From the NCBI GenBank assembly GCA_016711875.1, contig JADJSD010000001.1, forward strand, positions 1,426,001 to 1,490,000: a stretch of DNA of 64,000 bases. The letters are read 5' to 3'. Position 1 is the first letter of the stretch. Every line of letters starts with the position of its first letter. This DNA comes from Betaproteobacteria bacterium. GTDB taxonomy: Bacteria; Pseudomonadota; Gammaproteobacteria; Burkholderiales; Usitatibacteraceae. Below the pieces are notes generated by a model. The model ran no database searches and was not told where the DNA came from. It was given only the letters and a program-made list of their open reading frames with translations. Shown piece by piece: positions 14,699 through 24,076 of this stretch. The translations under genes and the position numbers were made by a program.

Positions 14699-16309
14699 AT
14701 GCAAGTCATCGATCTCGCCCTCATCCTGCTGCTCATCGTGGTCGTCGCGGGCACGCTCGTCCGGTTCTCGCGCATCCCCTTGCCGATCTTCCTGGTGGTC
14801 GTGGGGGCGGGCGCCTCCTTCGTGCCGGGCCTCGACCAGATCGACGTCGATCCTGAGGTCTTCCTCCTGCTCTTCATTCCGCCGCTGCTCTTCGCGGACG
14901 CGCGCATCCTGCCCCGGCGCGACCTGCTGCGCGTCATCAAGCCGGTTCTGGGCCTCGCCCTCGGTCTCGTGGTCGTGACCGTGGTCTGCGTGGGCTACTT
15001 CATCCACTGGCTCGTGCCGGCGATGCCCCTGGCGGTCGCCTTCACCCTCGGGGCGATCGTCTCGCCCACCGACGCGGTCGCCACGGTCGCGACCACCTCG
15101 GAGCTGCCGTTGCCCGCGCGGGTCACGCACATCGTGAACGCGGAGAGCCTGCTCAACGACGCGACGGGGCTCGTCGCCTTCAAGCTCGCGGTGGTGGCCG
15201 CGGCGGCCTCGAGCACGGTGACGTTCGGCGAGGTCGGAACGCAGTTCTTCGTCCTCTCCGGCGGCGGCGTCCTCGTGGGTGTCGTCGTCGAATGGCTGGG
15301 CCGCAAGCTGCGCGAGAAGGTGCTCGCCTACGGCTCGGACGAACCCGCGCTCTATTCGCTCCTCACCGTGCTCGTGCCCTACGCCGCGTACCTCACCGCG
15401 GAGTCGCTTCACGTCTCGGGCATTCTCGCGGTCGTCACCTCGGGCCTGTGGGCCGGCGGCCAGGAAGTGAAGGGCCTGTCCGTGGAGGGCCGGCGACATT
15501 CGCGCGAATTCTGGAAGATGATCAGCTACGTGTTCAACGGCCTGGTCTTCGTGCTGCTGGGGCTGCAGCTGCGCCACATGGTGGCGGGCGTCGAGTCGTA
15601 CGGCGCCGGTCACCTCGCCTTCCTCGCCTTCGCGCTCTGGGCGGTCCTCATGGGGCTTCGCTTCGGCTGGGTCTGGGCATCGGCCTGGGCGCGCTTCAAG
15701 CTGGACCTGGGCTGGACGGGCGGGCACAAGGGTCCCGACGCGAAGCGCATGTTCCTGCTCTCGTGGGCGGCGGTGCGCGGGTCCATCACGCTCGCGGCGG
15801 CGCTTTCGGTGCCCCTGCTCACGCGGGACTGGATGCCGTTGCCCGAGCGCGGTCTCGTGATCTTCCTCGCCGCGGCCACCATCATCCTCACGCTGGGAAT
15901 CAACGGCATATCCTTTCCGTGGATCATCCGCCGGCTGGATGCGCCCGGCGACGGGGGCGAGATCGAGGAGAAACTCGCCCGCGCCGAGATGGCGCGCGCG
16001 GCCCTCGAGGCGCTCTCGCCCGCCATGGTGCGCCTGGCGGATTCCCAGGATCGCGAGTACGCCGAAACCCTGATGACGCGCTACGAGGGCCGCGTGGCCA
16101 TGGCGGAGGGCGGGCCGAGTCTCGCGGAGCGCGAAGCGCAGCACGTGGCGAGCGCACGCGCGCTGCGGCTCGCCGGCATCGAGGCGGAGCGCGCCTGCCT
16201 GCGCGATCTCTCCGAGAAGAATCTCGTGAACGACGAGGTGTTCCTCCTGCTCGAGGAGGAACTCGACCAGCGCGAGATGACCTTCTCGCGGGAGCCCACG
16301 CGCGGCTAG
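14699..16309 (+). CDS. Na+/H+ antiporter (CPA1 family)
   Basis: A 536-residue inner-membrane antiporter exchanging protons for sodium or another monovalent cation. About ten to twelve hydrophobic segments fill residues 1-410, then comes a charged, probably helical cytoplasmic tail of about 120 residues. CPA1 signatures are present: FIPPLLFADARIL near residue 59, SPTDAVA at 122, and the ion-binding NAESLLND at 147-154 with the Asn-Asp pair. The arrangement is closest to bacterial NhaP/a_cpa1 proteins. The HI0933-type gene starts 11 bases after the stop, so the two may be co-transcribed. Confidence 0.92.
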   Translation: MQVIDLALILLLIVVVAGTLVRFSRIPLPIFLVVVGAGASFVPGLDQIDVDPEVFLLLFIPPLLFADARILPRRDLLRVIKPVLGLALGLVVVTVVCVGYFIHWLVPAMPLAVAFTLGAIVSPTDAVATVATTSELPLPARVTHIVNAESLLNDATGLVAFKLAVVAAAASSTVTFGEVGTQFFVLSGGGVLVGVVVEWLGRKLREKVLAYGSDEPALYSLLTVLVPYAAYLTAESLHVSGILAVVTSGLWAGGQEVKGLSVEGRRHSREFWKMISYVFNGLVFVLLGLQLRHMVAGVESYGAGHLAFLAFALWAVLMGLRFGWVWASAWARFKLDLGWTGGHKGPDAKRMFLLSWAAVRGSITLAAALSVPLLTRDWMPLPERGLVIFLAAATIILTLGINGISFPWIIRRLDAPGDGGEIEEKLARAEMARAALEALSPAMVRLADSQDREYAETLMTRYEGRVAMAEGGPSLAEREAQHVASARALRLAGIEAERACLRDLSEKNLVNDEVFLLLEEELDQREMTFSREPTRG

Positions 16310-16320
16310 AGGAACGAGCC

Positions 16321-17517
16321 GTGCCCGATTCCCCTTCAGCGAAGTTCGACGTCGTCGTGATCGGTGCCGGCGCGGCCGGCATGATGGCGGCGGCGACCGC
16401 CGGGCGGCGCGGCCGCCGCGTGCTGCTCGTCGATCACGCGAAGGAACTCGGCGAGAAGATCCGCATCTCCGGCGGCGGGCGCTGCAACTTCACGAATCTT
16501 CACGCCACCTGGCGCGACTACCTTTCGACGAACCCCGATTTCTGCCGCTCCGCCCTGGCGCGCTACACGCCGCGGCACTTCGTCGCCCTCGTCGAGAAGC
16601 ACGGCATCGCGTACCACGAGAAGACACTCGGCCAGCTCTTCTGCGACGGCAGCGCCGTGCAGGTGATCGACATGCTTCGCGCGGAATGCGATGCCGGCGG
16701 CGTCGCGTGGCGGCGGCCGTGCGAAGTCGGCACGGTGGAGCGCCTCGCGGACGGCTTCCGCGTGGCCACGGGCGAGGGGCCGGTCGACTGCGCGTCGCTC
16801 GTGGTGGCGAGGGGCGGGCTCACCGTGCCCAAGATCGGCGCCACGCCCTTCGCCTACCGGCTCGCGGAGCAGTTCGGCCTGGCGGTGGTGACGCCGAAGC
16901 CGGCCCTGGTGCCGCTTTCTCTCGATGCCGAGTCGCTGGCGCTCTATGGGGAACTTGCCGGCGCCTCGATCGAGGTCGAGGCCTCGTGTCGCGGCGGCCG
17001 GTTTCGCGAAAGCCTGCTCTTCACGCACCGGGGGCTGTCGGGCCCGGCCATCCTGCAGGTTTCGTCGTACTGGCAATCGGGCCCGGCGTCGGATCCGATC
17101 GTGGTGAACCTGCTGCCGGGCGAGCGGCCGCGCGAATGGCTGGAAGCCCGGCGTCGCGAGAAGGCGACCCTGCCCGCGATCCTGGCCGAACGGTGGCCGA
17201 AGCGCTTCGCCGATGCCTGGTGCGCGGCCCACGGCGTGGCGAAAGCGATGCCCGAGCTGTCGTCGCGATCGCTCGACGAGGCGGCTCGGGCCCTGGGGGC
17301 CTGGGAGATCCGTCCCTCGGGCACGCTCGGCTGGAACAAGGCCGAGGTGACGCTGGGCGGCGTGGACACGCGGGCACTGAGCTCGAAGACCATGCAGGCC
17401 CTCGCGCTGCCGGGGCTCTTCTTCATCGGGGAGGCCGTCGACGTGACCGGCCACCTCGGGGGTTTCAACTTCCAGTGGGCGTGGGCTTCGGGCCACGCCG
17501 CCGGGGAAGCCGCTTGA
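16321..17517 (+). CDS. HI0933-family FAD-dependent oxidoreductase (BaiN-like)
   Basis: 398 residues from a GTG at 16321, preceded by GAGGAACG. A dinucleotide-binding motif, VVIGAGAAGMMAA, starts near residue 12, followed by the family stretch ISGGGRCNFTN and, at the C-terminus, GLFFIGEAVDVTGHLGGFN, which closes the FAD site. These features define the HI0933/YhiN/BaiN group. BaiN has been reported as a bile-acid reductase, but most members have no known substrate. The 14 bases 16309-16322 recur inside the inverted repeat in nuoC. Confidence 0.9.
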   Translation: MPDSPSAKFDVVVIGAGAAGMMAAATAGRRGRRVLLVDHAKELGEKIRISGGGRCNFTNLHATWRDYLSTNPDFCRSALARYTPRHFVALVEKHGIAYHEKTLGQLFCDGSAVQVIDMLRAECDAGGVAWRRPCEVGTVERLADGFRVATGEGPVDCASLVVARGGLTVPKIGATPFAYRLAEQFGLAVVTPKPALVPLSLDAESLALYGELAGASIEVEASCRGGRFRESLLFTHRGLSGPAILQVSSYWQSGPASDPIVVNLLPGERPREWLEARRREKATLPAILAERWPKRFADAWCAAHGVAKAMPELSSRSLDEAARALGAWEIRPSGTLGWNKAEVTLGGVDTRALSSKTMQALALPGLFFIGEAVDVTGHLGGFNFQWAWASGHAAGEAA

Positions 17518-17521
17518 CGCC

Positions 17522-18298
17522 TTAGCTGTTGAACTTGTCCCGCAGCGCCTGCGTGGCCGCGCGGAAAAGGCCGAGGTCGCTGCCCACGGCGACGAAGCTC
17601 GCGCCCCATTCCATGTAGCGGCGCGCGTCGGCTTCCACCGGCGCCAGCGTGCCCGCGGCCTTGCCCGCCGCGCGCGTGCGCTCGAACAGGTGCTTCATGG
17701 CCGCCTGCACGTCCGGGTGCGAGGGGTTGCCGAGGTGGCCCAGGGCCGCCGCGAGATCCTGCGGGCCGACGAACACGCCATCGATCCCGTCGACCTTCGC
17801 GATCGCGTCGACGTTCTCGAGGCCCGGCCGGCTTTCGATCTGCACGAGCACCGTGATGTGGTCGTCGATGATCCTGAGGTAATCCGGCACCGTGCCGAAC
17901 CTGTTGCTGCGCTGGGAGACCGACACGCCGCGGATGCCGCGAGGCGGGTAGCGCGTTGAGGCCACGGCCGCGGCGGCCTGTTCCGCGTTCTCGACGAACG
18001 GCAGCAGGAAGTTGTGGAAGCCCGCGTCCAGCAGCCGCTTGATGATCACCGGCTCGTTCCACGGCGGGCGCACCACGGGTGCGCTCACGCTGTCCTTGAG
18101 GGCCATGAGTTGCGGGACGAGCGAGGTGACGTCGTTGGGCGCGTGCTCGCCGTCGACGAGCAGCCAGTCGAAGCCGGCGAGGCCCAGCACCTCGGCGGTG
18201 CTCGCATTGGCGAGCGAGCACCAGCAGCCGATGAGGCGCTTGCCGGCGACGAGATCGCGCTTGAACGAGTTCGGGGGGGACGTGTAGGGGGTGGCCAT
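17522..18298 (-). CDS. HpaI/GarL-family class II aldolase (2-keto-3-deoxy sugar acid aldolase)
   Basis: 258 residues, the length of GarL and HpaI. These divalent-metal aldolases cleave 2-keto-3-deoxy acids into pyruvate plus an aldehyde or semialdehyde. Motifs seen: FDWLLVDGEHAPND near residue 43, PVVRPPWNE, a metal-ligand Glu in VLVQIESR, and VFVGPQDLA with the second acidic ligand. It is the last gene of the LacI-controlled six-gene operon and supplies the cleavage step after the IlvD/Edd dehydratase. From context the substrate is probably a keto-deoxy pentonate, hexonate or glucarate; the sequence does not decide which. Confidence 0.88.
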   Translation of the reverse strand: MATPYTSPPNSFKRDLVAGKRLIGCWCSLANASTAEVLGLAGFDWLLVDGEHAPNDVTSLVPQLMALKDSVSAPVVRPPWNEPVIIKRLLDAGFHNFLLPFVENAEQAAAAVASTRYPPRGIRGVSVSQRSNRFGTVPDYLRIIDDHITVLVQIESRPGLENVDAIAKVDGIDGVFVGPQDLAAALGHLGNPSHPDVQAAMKHLFERTRAAGKAAGTLAPVEADARRYMEWGASFVAVGSDLGLFRAATQALRDKFNS

Positions 18299-18315
18299 GG
18301 TCTTCTCTTTCGGGG

Positions 18316-19290
18316 TCAGTCGAACTTCGCGCCGGATTCCTTCACCACCTTCGCCCAGCGCGCCTTCTCGGCGACGATGAACGCGCCGAACTCGGCCGAC
18401 GTGCCGGGGCGCGTTTCGGCGCCGGCCTTCGTGAGCCGCTCCTGCATGTCGGGGGTGGCGAGGATCTTCGTGATGGTCGCGTGCAGCTTCGCGACGACGT
18501 CGGCCGGCGTGCCGGCGGGCGCCACGATGCCCTGGAAGGAGCCCGTCTCGAAGCCCGGGAGCCCCGCGGACTCGGCGACTGTCGGCACGTCCGGCGCGGC
18601 CGCGAAGCGCTTGGCGCTCGAGATGGCGAGGGCCTTCAGCTTGCCGTCCTTCACCGCGGGGTAGGTGGCGAGCATGCCGTTGAAGAGCACCTGCGCCTGG
18701 CCGCCCATCACGTCGGCGATGGCCTGCGAGCCGCCCTTGTACGGGATGTACGTCCACTTGATTCCGGTGCGCATCGCGAAGTCGATGCCGGCCAGGTGGT
18801 TGGCGCCGCCGATGCCGGAGATGGCGAAGTTGAGCGAGTCCGGCTTCGCCTTGGCGAGCGCGATGAGTTCCTTAGCGTCCTTGGCCGGCACCGACGGGTG
18901 GGCGGCGAGAATGTGCGGCGAGTACGCGACCATGATGACCGGGGCGAAATCCTTCACCGGGTCGAAGGGCAGCGTCGCGACGACGCTCGGCGCGATGGCG
19001 AGCGAGCCGATGTCCGCCAGCAGCAGCGTGTAGCCGTCGGCGGGCGACTTCGCGACGAAGTCGGCGCCGATGTTGCCGGTGGCGCCGGGCTTGTTCTCGA
19101 CGACCACCGTCTGTCCGAGCGTCTCCGTGAGCTTCTGTCCGACGGAGCGGGCCAGGATGTCCGAGGTGCCGCCCGGCGGGTAGGGCACGACGATCTTGAT
19201 GGGCTTGGACGGGTACGGCTGGGCGTTCACCGCGGTGGCCGCGAGGAGCACGGCGAGGCCGGCCAGCAGGCGTTGGGCGAGTCGGTTCAT
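18316..19290 (-). CDS. Bug/TctC-family periplasmic solute receptor (third of operon)
   Basis: 324 residues with a signal peptide ending near VNA-QPYP. The mature part opens with YPSKPIKIVVPYPPGG, the ligand-gripping loop typical of tripartite tricarboxylate transporter receptors, and has YIPYKGG near the middle. Such receptors bind carboxylated ligands and normally feed a TctA/TctB membrane pair; neither is in the window. It sits between the dehydrogenase and the aldolase of the operon. Confidence 0.93.
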   Translation of the reverse strand: MNRLAQRLLAGLAVLLAATAVNAQPYPSKPIKIVVPYPPGGTSDILARSVGQKLTETLGQTVVVENKPGATGNIGADFVAKSPADGYTLLLADIGSLAIAPSVVATLPFDPVKDFAPVIMVAYSPHILAAHPSVPAKDAKELIALAKAKPDSLNFAISGIGGANHLAGIDFAMRTGIKWTYIPYKGGSQAIADVMGGQAQVLFNGMLATYPAVKDGKLKALAISSAKRFAAAPDVPTVAESAGLPGFETGSFQGIVAPAGTPADVVAKLHATITKILATPDMQERLTKAGAETRPGTSAEFGAFIVAEKARWAKVVKESGAKFD

Positions 19291-19316
19291 GGGATTCCTC
19301 CGGGTGGGGTGGGGGG

Positions 19317-20255
19317 TCAGACCGGCGTCACGGCGTTGCCGGTCGCGAAGAACTGCGCGAGGTTCTCGAGCACGAGGTTCGCCATGGCGGCGCGCGTCTC
19401 CACCGTGGCGCTCGCGATGTGCGGCGCCAGCACGACGTTCTCGAGGGCGAAGAAGGCCTCGGGCACGCGCGGCTCGTCCACGAACACGTCGAGGGCGGCG
19501 CCCGCGATCTTCTTCTGCTGCAGGAACTCGAGGATCGCCGGCTCGTCGATCACGGAGCCGCGGGCGATGTTGATCACGAAACCCTTCGGGCCCAGCGCCT
19601 CGAGCACCGCGCGCGAGACGAGGCCCTTCGTGGCCCCGCCGCCCGAGGTGGCGACCATGAGGAAATCGCTGTTCCTCGCGAGCGACTCGAGGGACGCTTC
19701 GTAGCCGTAGGGCGAGCCGGCCACCGGCTTGCGGTTGTGGTAGCGGATCGGCATGCCGAAGCCCTCGGCGCGCTTCGCGATGGCCTGCCCGATGCGGCCC
19801 AGGCCCACGATGCCCAGGCGCTTGCCGCTCACCTTCGCGAGCAGGGGCATGGGGCCCTTCGCAGCCCAGTCGCCGCGGCGCACGTAGCGGTCGCCGGCGG
19901 TGAGGCCGCGCGCCACGTCGATCATGAGGGCGATGGCGAGGTCCGCCACGCAGTCGGTGAGCACGTCCGGGGTGTTGGAAACGACGACGCCCTTCGACCG
20001 GGCATGCTCCGCGTCGACGTTGTCGTAGCCCACGCCGAAGTGGGAGACCATCTTCAGGTTCGGGAGCGAATCGAGGAGCGCGGCGTTCACGCCATTGCGG
20101 CTCGAGGAGACCACGGCGTCGATGCGGGCGGCATTCTCGGCGAGGAAGGCCTCCGGGTCCTTCGCCTCGCCCAGGTGAAGGCGCGTGTAGCGCTCCGCGA
20201 GGCCCTTCTCGACGATCGGGTGCAGCGGGCCCAGTTGCAGGACGATCGGTTTCAT
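19317..20255 (-). CDS. D-isomer-specific 2-hydroxyacid dehydrogenase
   Basis: 312 residues. The Rossmann motif GLGRIG is at 151-156 and the catalytic triad is R232 (INIARGSVID), E261 (FVDEP) and H279 (LAPHIASAT). The general form, including the short N-terminal domain, resembles glyoxylate/hydroxypyruvate reductases. These enzymes reduce a 2-oxoacid with NAD(P)H. In this operon it could reduce the oxidised product of the aldolase reaction, for example glyoxylate or a hydroxypyruvate-type acid, or oxidise the incoming substrate; both are inference. It starts 10 bases after the preceding receptor gene. Confidence 0.9.
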   Translation of the reverse strand: MKPIVLQLGPLHPIVEKGLAERYTRLHLGEAKDPEAFLAENAARIDAVVSSSRNGVNAALLDSLPNLKMVSHFGVGYDNVDAEHARSKGVVVSNTPDVLTDCVADLAIALMIDVARGLTAGDRYVRRGDWAAKGPMPLLAKVSGKRLGIVGLGRIGQAIAKRAEGFGMPIRYHNRKPVAGSPYGYEASLESLARNSDFLMVATSGGGATKGLVSRAVLEALGPKGFVINIARGSVIDEPAILEFLQQKKIAGAALDVFVDEPRVPEAFFALENVVLAPHIASATVETRAAMANLVLENLAQFFATGNAVTPV

Positions 20256-20265
20256 TTCCCGGCCT

Positions 20266-21249
20266 TCATTTCGTGGTGATGTTCTTCTCGCGGATGATCT
20301 TCGCCCAGCGCACGCGGTCGCCGTCGATCACGGCCTTGAAGTGCGAAGGGCCCTCGGCATCCGGCGTCGCGCCCTGGGCGATGAAGCGGTCGCGCACGTC
20401 GGGCCGCGCCACCGCCTCGCGTACGTCCGCGGCGACCTTCTCGACCACGACCGCAGGCGTGCCGGCCGGCGCGAGCAGGCCGATCCACGACGAGGCCTCG
20501 TAACCGGGGTAGCCGGCCTCCACGAGCGTGGGCACGTCGGGCAGCGCGGGGGAGCGCTTCGCGCTGGTGACCGCGAGGGCGCGCACCTTGCCGGCCTGGA
20601 CGAAGCCGCTCGCCTCGAGGATCGTCGCGAAGGAATAGTTGACGTGGCCGGCGATGAGATCCTGCAGCGCGGGGCCGCCGCCCTTGTAGGGCACGTGCAG
20701 CATGGGCGCCTCGGCCATCGACTCGAAGAGCGCGCCCGCCAGGTGCATCGATCCGCCCGCGCCCGAGCTGCTGTAGCTGAGGGTGCCCGGCTTCGCGCGC
20801 GCGCTGGCGGCGACCTCCTTCGGCGTCTTCGCGGGCATCGACGGGTGCGCGAGCATGACGAGCGGCAGCCACGCCACCATCGACACCGGCACGAAGGCCG
20901 TATCCGGGTTGTATGTCATGTTCGGGTAGAGCGAAGGGTTCACCGACTGGGTGCCCACGTTGCCCATGAGCAGCGTGTACCCGTCGGGCTTCGCCTTCGA
21001 GACGAGCTCGCTGCCGATCTGGCCCGCGGCGCCGCCCTTGTTCTCGATGACGACGGGCTGGCCCCACTTTTCCGAGAGCTTCTGCGCCACGATGCGCGCG
21101 CCCACGTCCGTGCCGCCGCCCGGCGGGAAGGGGACGACGATCGTCACCGAGCGCGTGGGGAAGGGCGATTGCGCGTACGCGGACGGCACGGCGGCGAGCG
21201 AGGCGAGCGCGACGAGCAGCACGCGGCGGATCGGCGAGACGGTCTTCAT
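20266..21249 (-). CDS. Bug/TctC-family periplasmic solute receptor (second of operon)
   Basis: 327 residues with a signal peptide ending SAYA-QSPFP, then FPTRSVTIVVPFPPGGGTD and, mid-protein, LHVPYKGGGPA. It is clearly homologous to the other two receptors of the operon but well diverged, so they probably bind related but different acids. It lies directly after the dehydratase gene (9 base gap). Confidence 0.93.
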   Translation of the reverse strand: MKTVSPIRRVLLVALASLAAVPSAYAQSPFPTRSVTIVVPFPPGGGTDVGARIVAQKLSEKWGQPVVIENKGGAAGQIGSELVSKAKPDGYTLLMGNVGTQSVNPSLYPNMTYNPDTAFVPVSMVAWLPLVMLAHPSMPAKTPKEVAASARAKPGTLSYSSSGAGGSMHLAGALFESMAEAPMLHVPYKGGGPALQDLIAGHVNYSFATILEASGFVQAGKVRALAVTSAKRSPALPDVPTLVEAGYPGYEASSWIGLLAPAGTPAVVVEKVAADVREAVARPDVRDRFIAQGATPDAEGPSHFKAVIDGDRVRWAKIIREKNITTK

Positions 21250-21258
21250 GGAAGGCTC

Positions 21259-22989
21259 CTAATGGATCTCGGGATCGGCCGTGGCCGCGCCGTCCTCGAG
21301 GAAGTCGAAATCGCACCCCTGGTCGGCCTGCGTGACGTGGTCGAGATAGAGCGCGCCGAAGCCGCGGTTGAAATGGCGCGGCGGGGCCCGCCAGGCGGCG
21401 CGGCGCCGCTCGAGCTCGGCCGCGTCCACGAGAAGCTCGAGCTTCCTCGCCGGCACGTCGAGCGCGACGAGGTCGCCGTCCTTCACGAGCGCGAGCGGCC
21501 CGCCCACGTGCGACTCGGGCGCCACGTGCAGCACGCACGCGCCGTAGCTCGTGCCGCTCATGCGCGCATCCGAGATGCGCACCATGTCGCGCACGCCCTC
21601 CTGGAGCAGCTTCTTCGGGATGGGGAGCTGGCCCCATTCCGGCATGCCGGGCGCGCCGTGCGGGCCCGCGCCCTGCAGGACGATGACCGAATCGGCGGTG
21701 ATCGCGAGCGCCGGGTCGTCGATGCGCGCGGCCATGTCGTCGTAGCTCCTGAAGACGACGGCCGGGCCGGTGTGCACCTGCAGCCGCGCCTCCATGGCCG
21801 CCGGCTTGATCACCGCGCCGTGGGGCGCGAGGTTGCCGGTGAGGACCGCGAGGCCGCTGTTCGCCACCAGCGCGTTGTCGCGGGTGCGGATGACGTCGTC
21901 CTGGTACACGGGGCTGCCGGCGACGTTCTCGCCCAGCGTGCGGCCGTTCACCGTGAGCGCCGTGCCGTCGAGCAGGTCCGAAAGGCGCGCGAGCAGGCCG
22001 CGCAGGCCGCCCGCGTAGAAGAAGTCCTCCATCAGGTACTTGCCCGAGGGGCGCACGTTGGCGAGCACCGGGGTGCGGCGGGCCAGCGCGTCGAAGCGTG
22101 CGAGGTCGAGCGGCACGCCGGCGCGGCGCGCGAGCGCGATCAGGTGCACGATCGCGTTGGTGGAGCCGCCGAGGGCGAGCACCGCCGTCACCGCGTTGTC
22201 GATGGCGCGCGCATCGACGATGTCGCGGGGCTTCAAGTCTTCCCACACCATGTCGACGACCCGCTTGCCGGTGAGCGAGGCCATCTGCGCGTGGCGCGAA
22301 TCCGGCGCGGGGATGGAGGCGGCGCCCGGCAGCGTGAGGCCCATCGCCTCGGCCGCGCTCGTCATCGTGGAGGCCGTGCCCATCGTCATGCAATGGCCGG
22401 GCGATCGCGCGATGCCGCTTTCGATCTCCTTCCAGTCTTCCTGCGTGATGTTGCCGGCGCGAAGCTCCGCCCAGTACTTCCAGGTGTCGCTGCCGCTGCC
22501 CAGGAACTGCCCGCGATAGTCGCCGCGCAGCATGGGACCGGCGGGCAGGAAGATGGCGGGGAGGTTCGCCGAGAGCGCGCCCATGATGAGGGCGGGCGTC
22601 GTCTTGTCGCACCCGCCCATGAGCACCGCGCCGTCGGCCGGGTAGCTGCGCAGGAGCTCTTCCGTCTCCATCGCGAGGAGGTTGCGGTAGAGCATCGTGG
22701 TGGGCTTCTGGAACGGCTCGGAGAGCGTGAGCGCGGGCATCTCCACCGGGTAGCCGCCCGCCTGCCAGATGCCGCGCTTCACTTCTTCCGCCCGCTGGCG
22801 GAAGTGGGTGTGGCACGGGTTGATCTCGCTCCAGGTGTTGACGATGGCGATGACGGGCTTGCCGGCGTACTCCGATCGCTCGAGGCCCATCTGCGCGGTG
22901 CGCGAGCGGTGCCCGAAGGAGCGCAGGTCGTCCACCCCGTACCAGCGGTGGCTCCGGAGCTCCTCGGGCTTCTTGCGGCGGCTAGTCAC
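21259..22989 (-). CDS. IlvD/Edd-family sugar-acid dehydratase (arabonate/xylonate dehydratase type)
   Basis: A 576-residue iron-sulfur and magnesium enzyme that removes water from an aldonic acid to give a 2-keto-3-deoxy acid. Cluster ligands are C59 (NPCHTH), C127 (GGCDKTTP) and C200 (PGHCMTMGTASTM); K129 is the expected carbamylated lysine. The start RSHRWYGVDD and the ending CDFDFLEDG match the pentonate dehydratase branch (L-arabonate or D-xylonate), unlike dihydroxy-acid dehydratase IlvD itself. It overlaps the upstream receptor gene by 8 bases, so it is translationally coupled. The exact sugar acid is not fixed by sequence. Confidence 0.9.
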   Translation of the reverse strand: MTSRRKKPEELRSHRWYGVDDLRSFGHRSRTAQMGLERSEYAGKPVIAIVNTWSEINPCHTHFRQRAEEVKRGIWQAGGYPVEMPALTLSEPFQKPTTMLYRNLLAMETEELLRSYPADGAVLMGGCDKTTPALIMGALSANLPAIFLPAGPMLRGDYRGQFLGSGSDTWKYWAELRAGNITQEDWKEIESGIARSPGHCMTMGTASTMTSAAEAMGLTLPGAASIPAPDSRHAQMASLTGKRVVDMVWEDLKPRDIVDARAIDNAVTAVLALGGSTNAIVHLIALARRAGVPLDLARFDALARRTPVLANVRPSGKYLMEDFFYAGGLRGLLARLSDLLDGTALTVNGRTLGENVAGSPVYQDDVIRTRDNALVANSGLAVLTGNLAPHGAVIKPAAMEARLQVHTGPAVVFRSYDDMAARIDDPALAITADSVIVLQGAGPHGAPGMPEWGQLPIPKKLLQEGVRDMVRISDARMSGTSYGACVLHVAPESHVGGPLALVKDGDLVALDVPARKLELLVDAAELERRRAAWRAPPRHFNRGFGALYLDHVTQADQGCDFDFLEDGAATADPEIH

Positions 22990-23953
22990 TCTGCTTGATC
23001 CCGCCGGCGTCGACCACGCCCTTCCAGCGCGCGAGCTCCTCGTTCAGGAACTTGCCGAATTCCGCCGGCGTGTTGCCCACGACCTCGAAGCCGATGTCGT
23101 TGAATTTCTTCGTGACGCCCGGGTCCTTGATGGCCGCGATGAGCGCGGGCACGAGGCGGTCCGTCACCTCCTTGGGCAGGCCCTTGGGCGCGACGAACGC
23201 CTGCCACGAGAAGACCTCGAGGCCCGGCACGCCGCCTTCGGTCATCGTCGGCACGTTCGGCACGGCGGGGTCGCGCGCGTTGCCGGTGACGGCGAGCAGC
23301 TTCATCTTCCCGCCCTTCACGTGGTTGGTGATGGAGCCCAGGTTCTGGAACGACGCGTCCACCTGGCCGCCGATGAGGTCCGTGTGCGCGGCGCTGCCGC
23401 CCTTGTACGGCACGTGGATGCCGGTGGTGCCGGTCTTCTGCCAGAAGAGGGCGGCCGTGAGGTGGTCCGAGGAGCCGGTGCCCGACGAGGCGAAGGAGAC
23501 CTTGCCCGGGTTCTTCTTCACGTAGTCGACGAATTCCGCGACGGTGTTGGCCGGGAAGTTGGCGCGCGTGACGAGGGCGTTTGGCGTGCGCACGGCGACC
23601 GAGAGCAGGTCGAAGTCGCGGTTGGGCTCGTACGGCAGGTTCTTGTAGAGCACGGGGTTGATCGAGAAGACGCCGATCGAGCCCACGAAGAGCGTGTAGC
23701 CGTCGGGCTTCGCCTTGGCGACGTAGGCCGCGCCGATGCCGCCGTTGGCGCCGGGCTTGTTCTCGATGAGGAAGGTCTGGCCGAGGGTCTCCGTCAGGCG
23801 GGCCGCGACCGTGCGGGCCGTGATGTCGGACGAACCGCCCGGCGTGAAGGGCACGATGATGGTGACGGGCCGCTCGGGATACGGGGCGGCGAAAGCCGTC
23901 GCGGCGGCCAGCGTGGCAAAGGCGGACGCGAGGCGGGGCAGCAATTTCTGCAT
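22982..23953 (-). CDS. Bug/TctC-family periplasmic solute receptor (first of operon)
   Basis: 323 residues, signal peptide ending AFA-APYP, then PERPVTIIVPFTPGGSSD and IHVPYKGG. It is the first gene of the six-gene operon: a GGAGGAGA ribosome site precedes its ATG at 23953, and the operon promoter with an embedded LacI-type operator lies about 90 bases upstream. High expression of the leading receptor is plausible. Confidence 0.94.
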   Translation of the reverse strand: MQKLLPRLASAFATLAAATAFAAPYPERPVTIIVPFTPGGSSDITARTVAARLTETLGQTFLIENKPGANGGIGAAYVAKAKPDGYTLFVGSIGVFSINPVLYKNLPYEPNRDFDLLSVAVRTPNALVTRANFPANTVAEFVDYVKKNPGKVSFASSGTGSSDHLTAALFWQKTGTTGIHVPYKGGSAAHTDLIGGQVDASFQNLGSITNHVKGGKMKLLAVTGNARDPAVPNVPTMTEGGVPGLEVFSWQAFVAPKGLPKEVTDRLVPALIAAIKDPGVTKKFNDIGFEVVGNTPAEFGKFLNEELARWKGVVDAGGIKQSD

Positions 23954-24038
23954 GGGGATCTCCTCCGGGTGGGCTGAAGCGCTCGGCCGCCGGCCTTCCT
24001 CGGGGGCTTCGGGAAGTTCTGGGCGGCTTACGCGCGAA

Positions 24039-24054
24039 ATGATAGCGCTACCAT
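24039..24054. promoter_or_regulatory. LacI-family operator at the sugar-acid operon
   Basis: ATGATAGCGCTACCAT is a 16 bp palindrome with one imperfect pair, centred on CGCG-like dyad bases as in GntR/LacI-type operators. It matches the site at 25126-25141 in 15 of 16 positions and covers the -10 of the operon promoter, the expected arrangement for repression. Confidence 0.78.
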
Positions 24055-24068
24055 ATTGCCGGCGTCAA
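24039..24068 (-). promoter_or_regulatory. Sugar-acid operon promoter
   Basis: On the minus strand TTGACG (24063-24068) and TATCAT (24039-24044) are 18 bases apart, a good sigma-70 promoter. The -35 lies just behind the lacI-type gene's stop codon, so the operon can be transcribed separately from its regulator. The -10 and spacer are covered by the operator. Confidence 0.65.
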
Positions 24069-24076
24069 CCGGGAAA

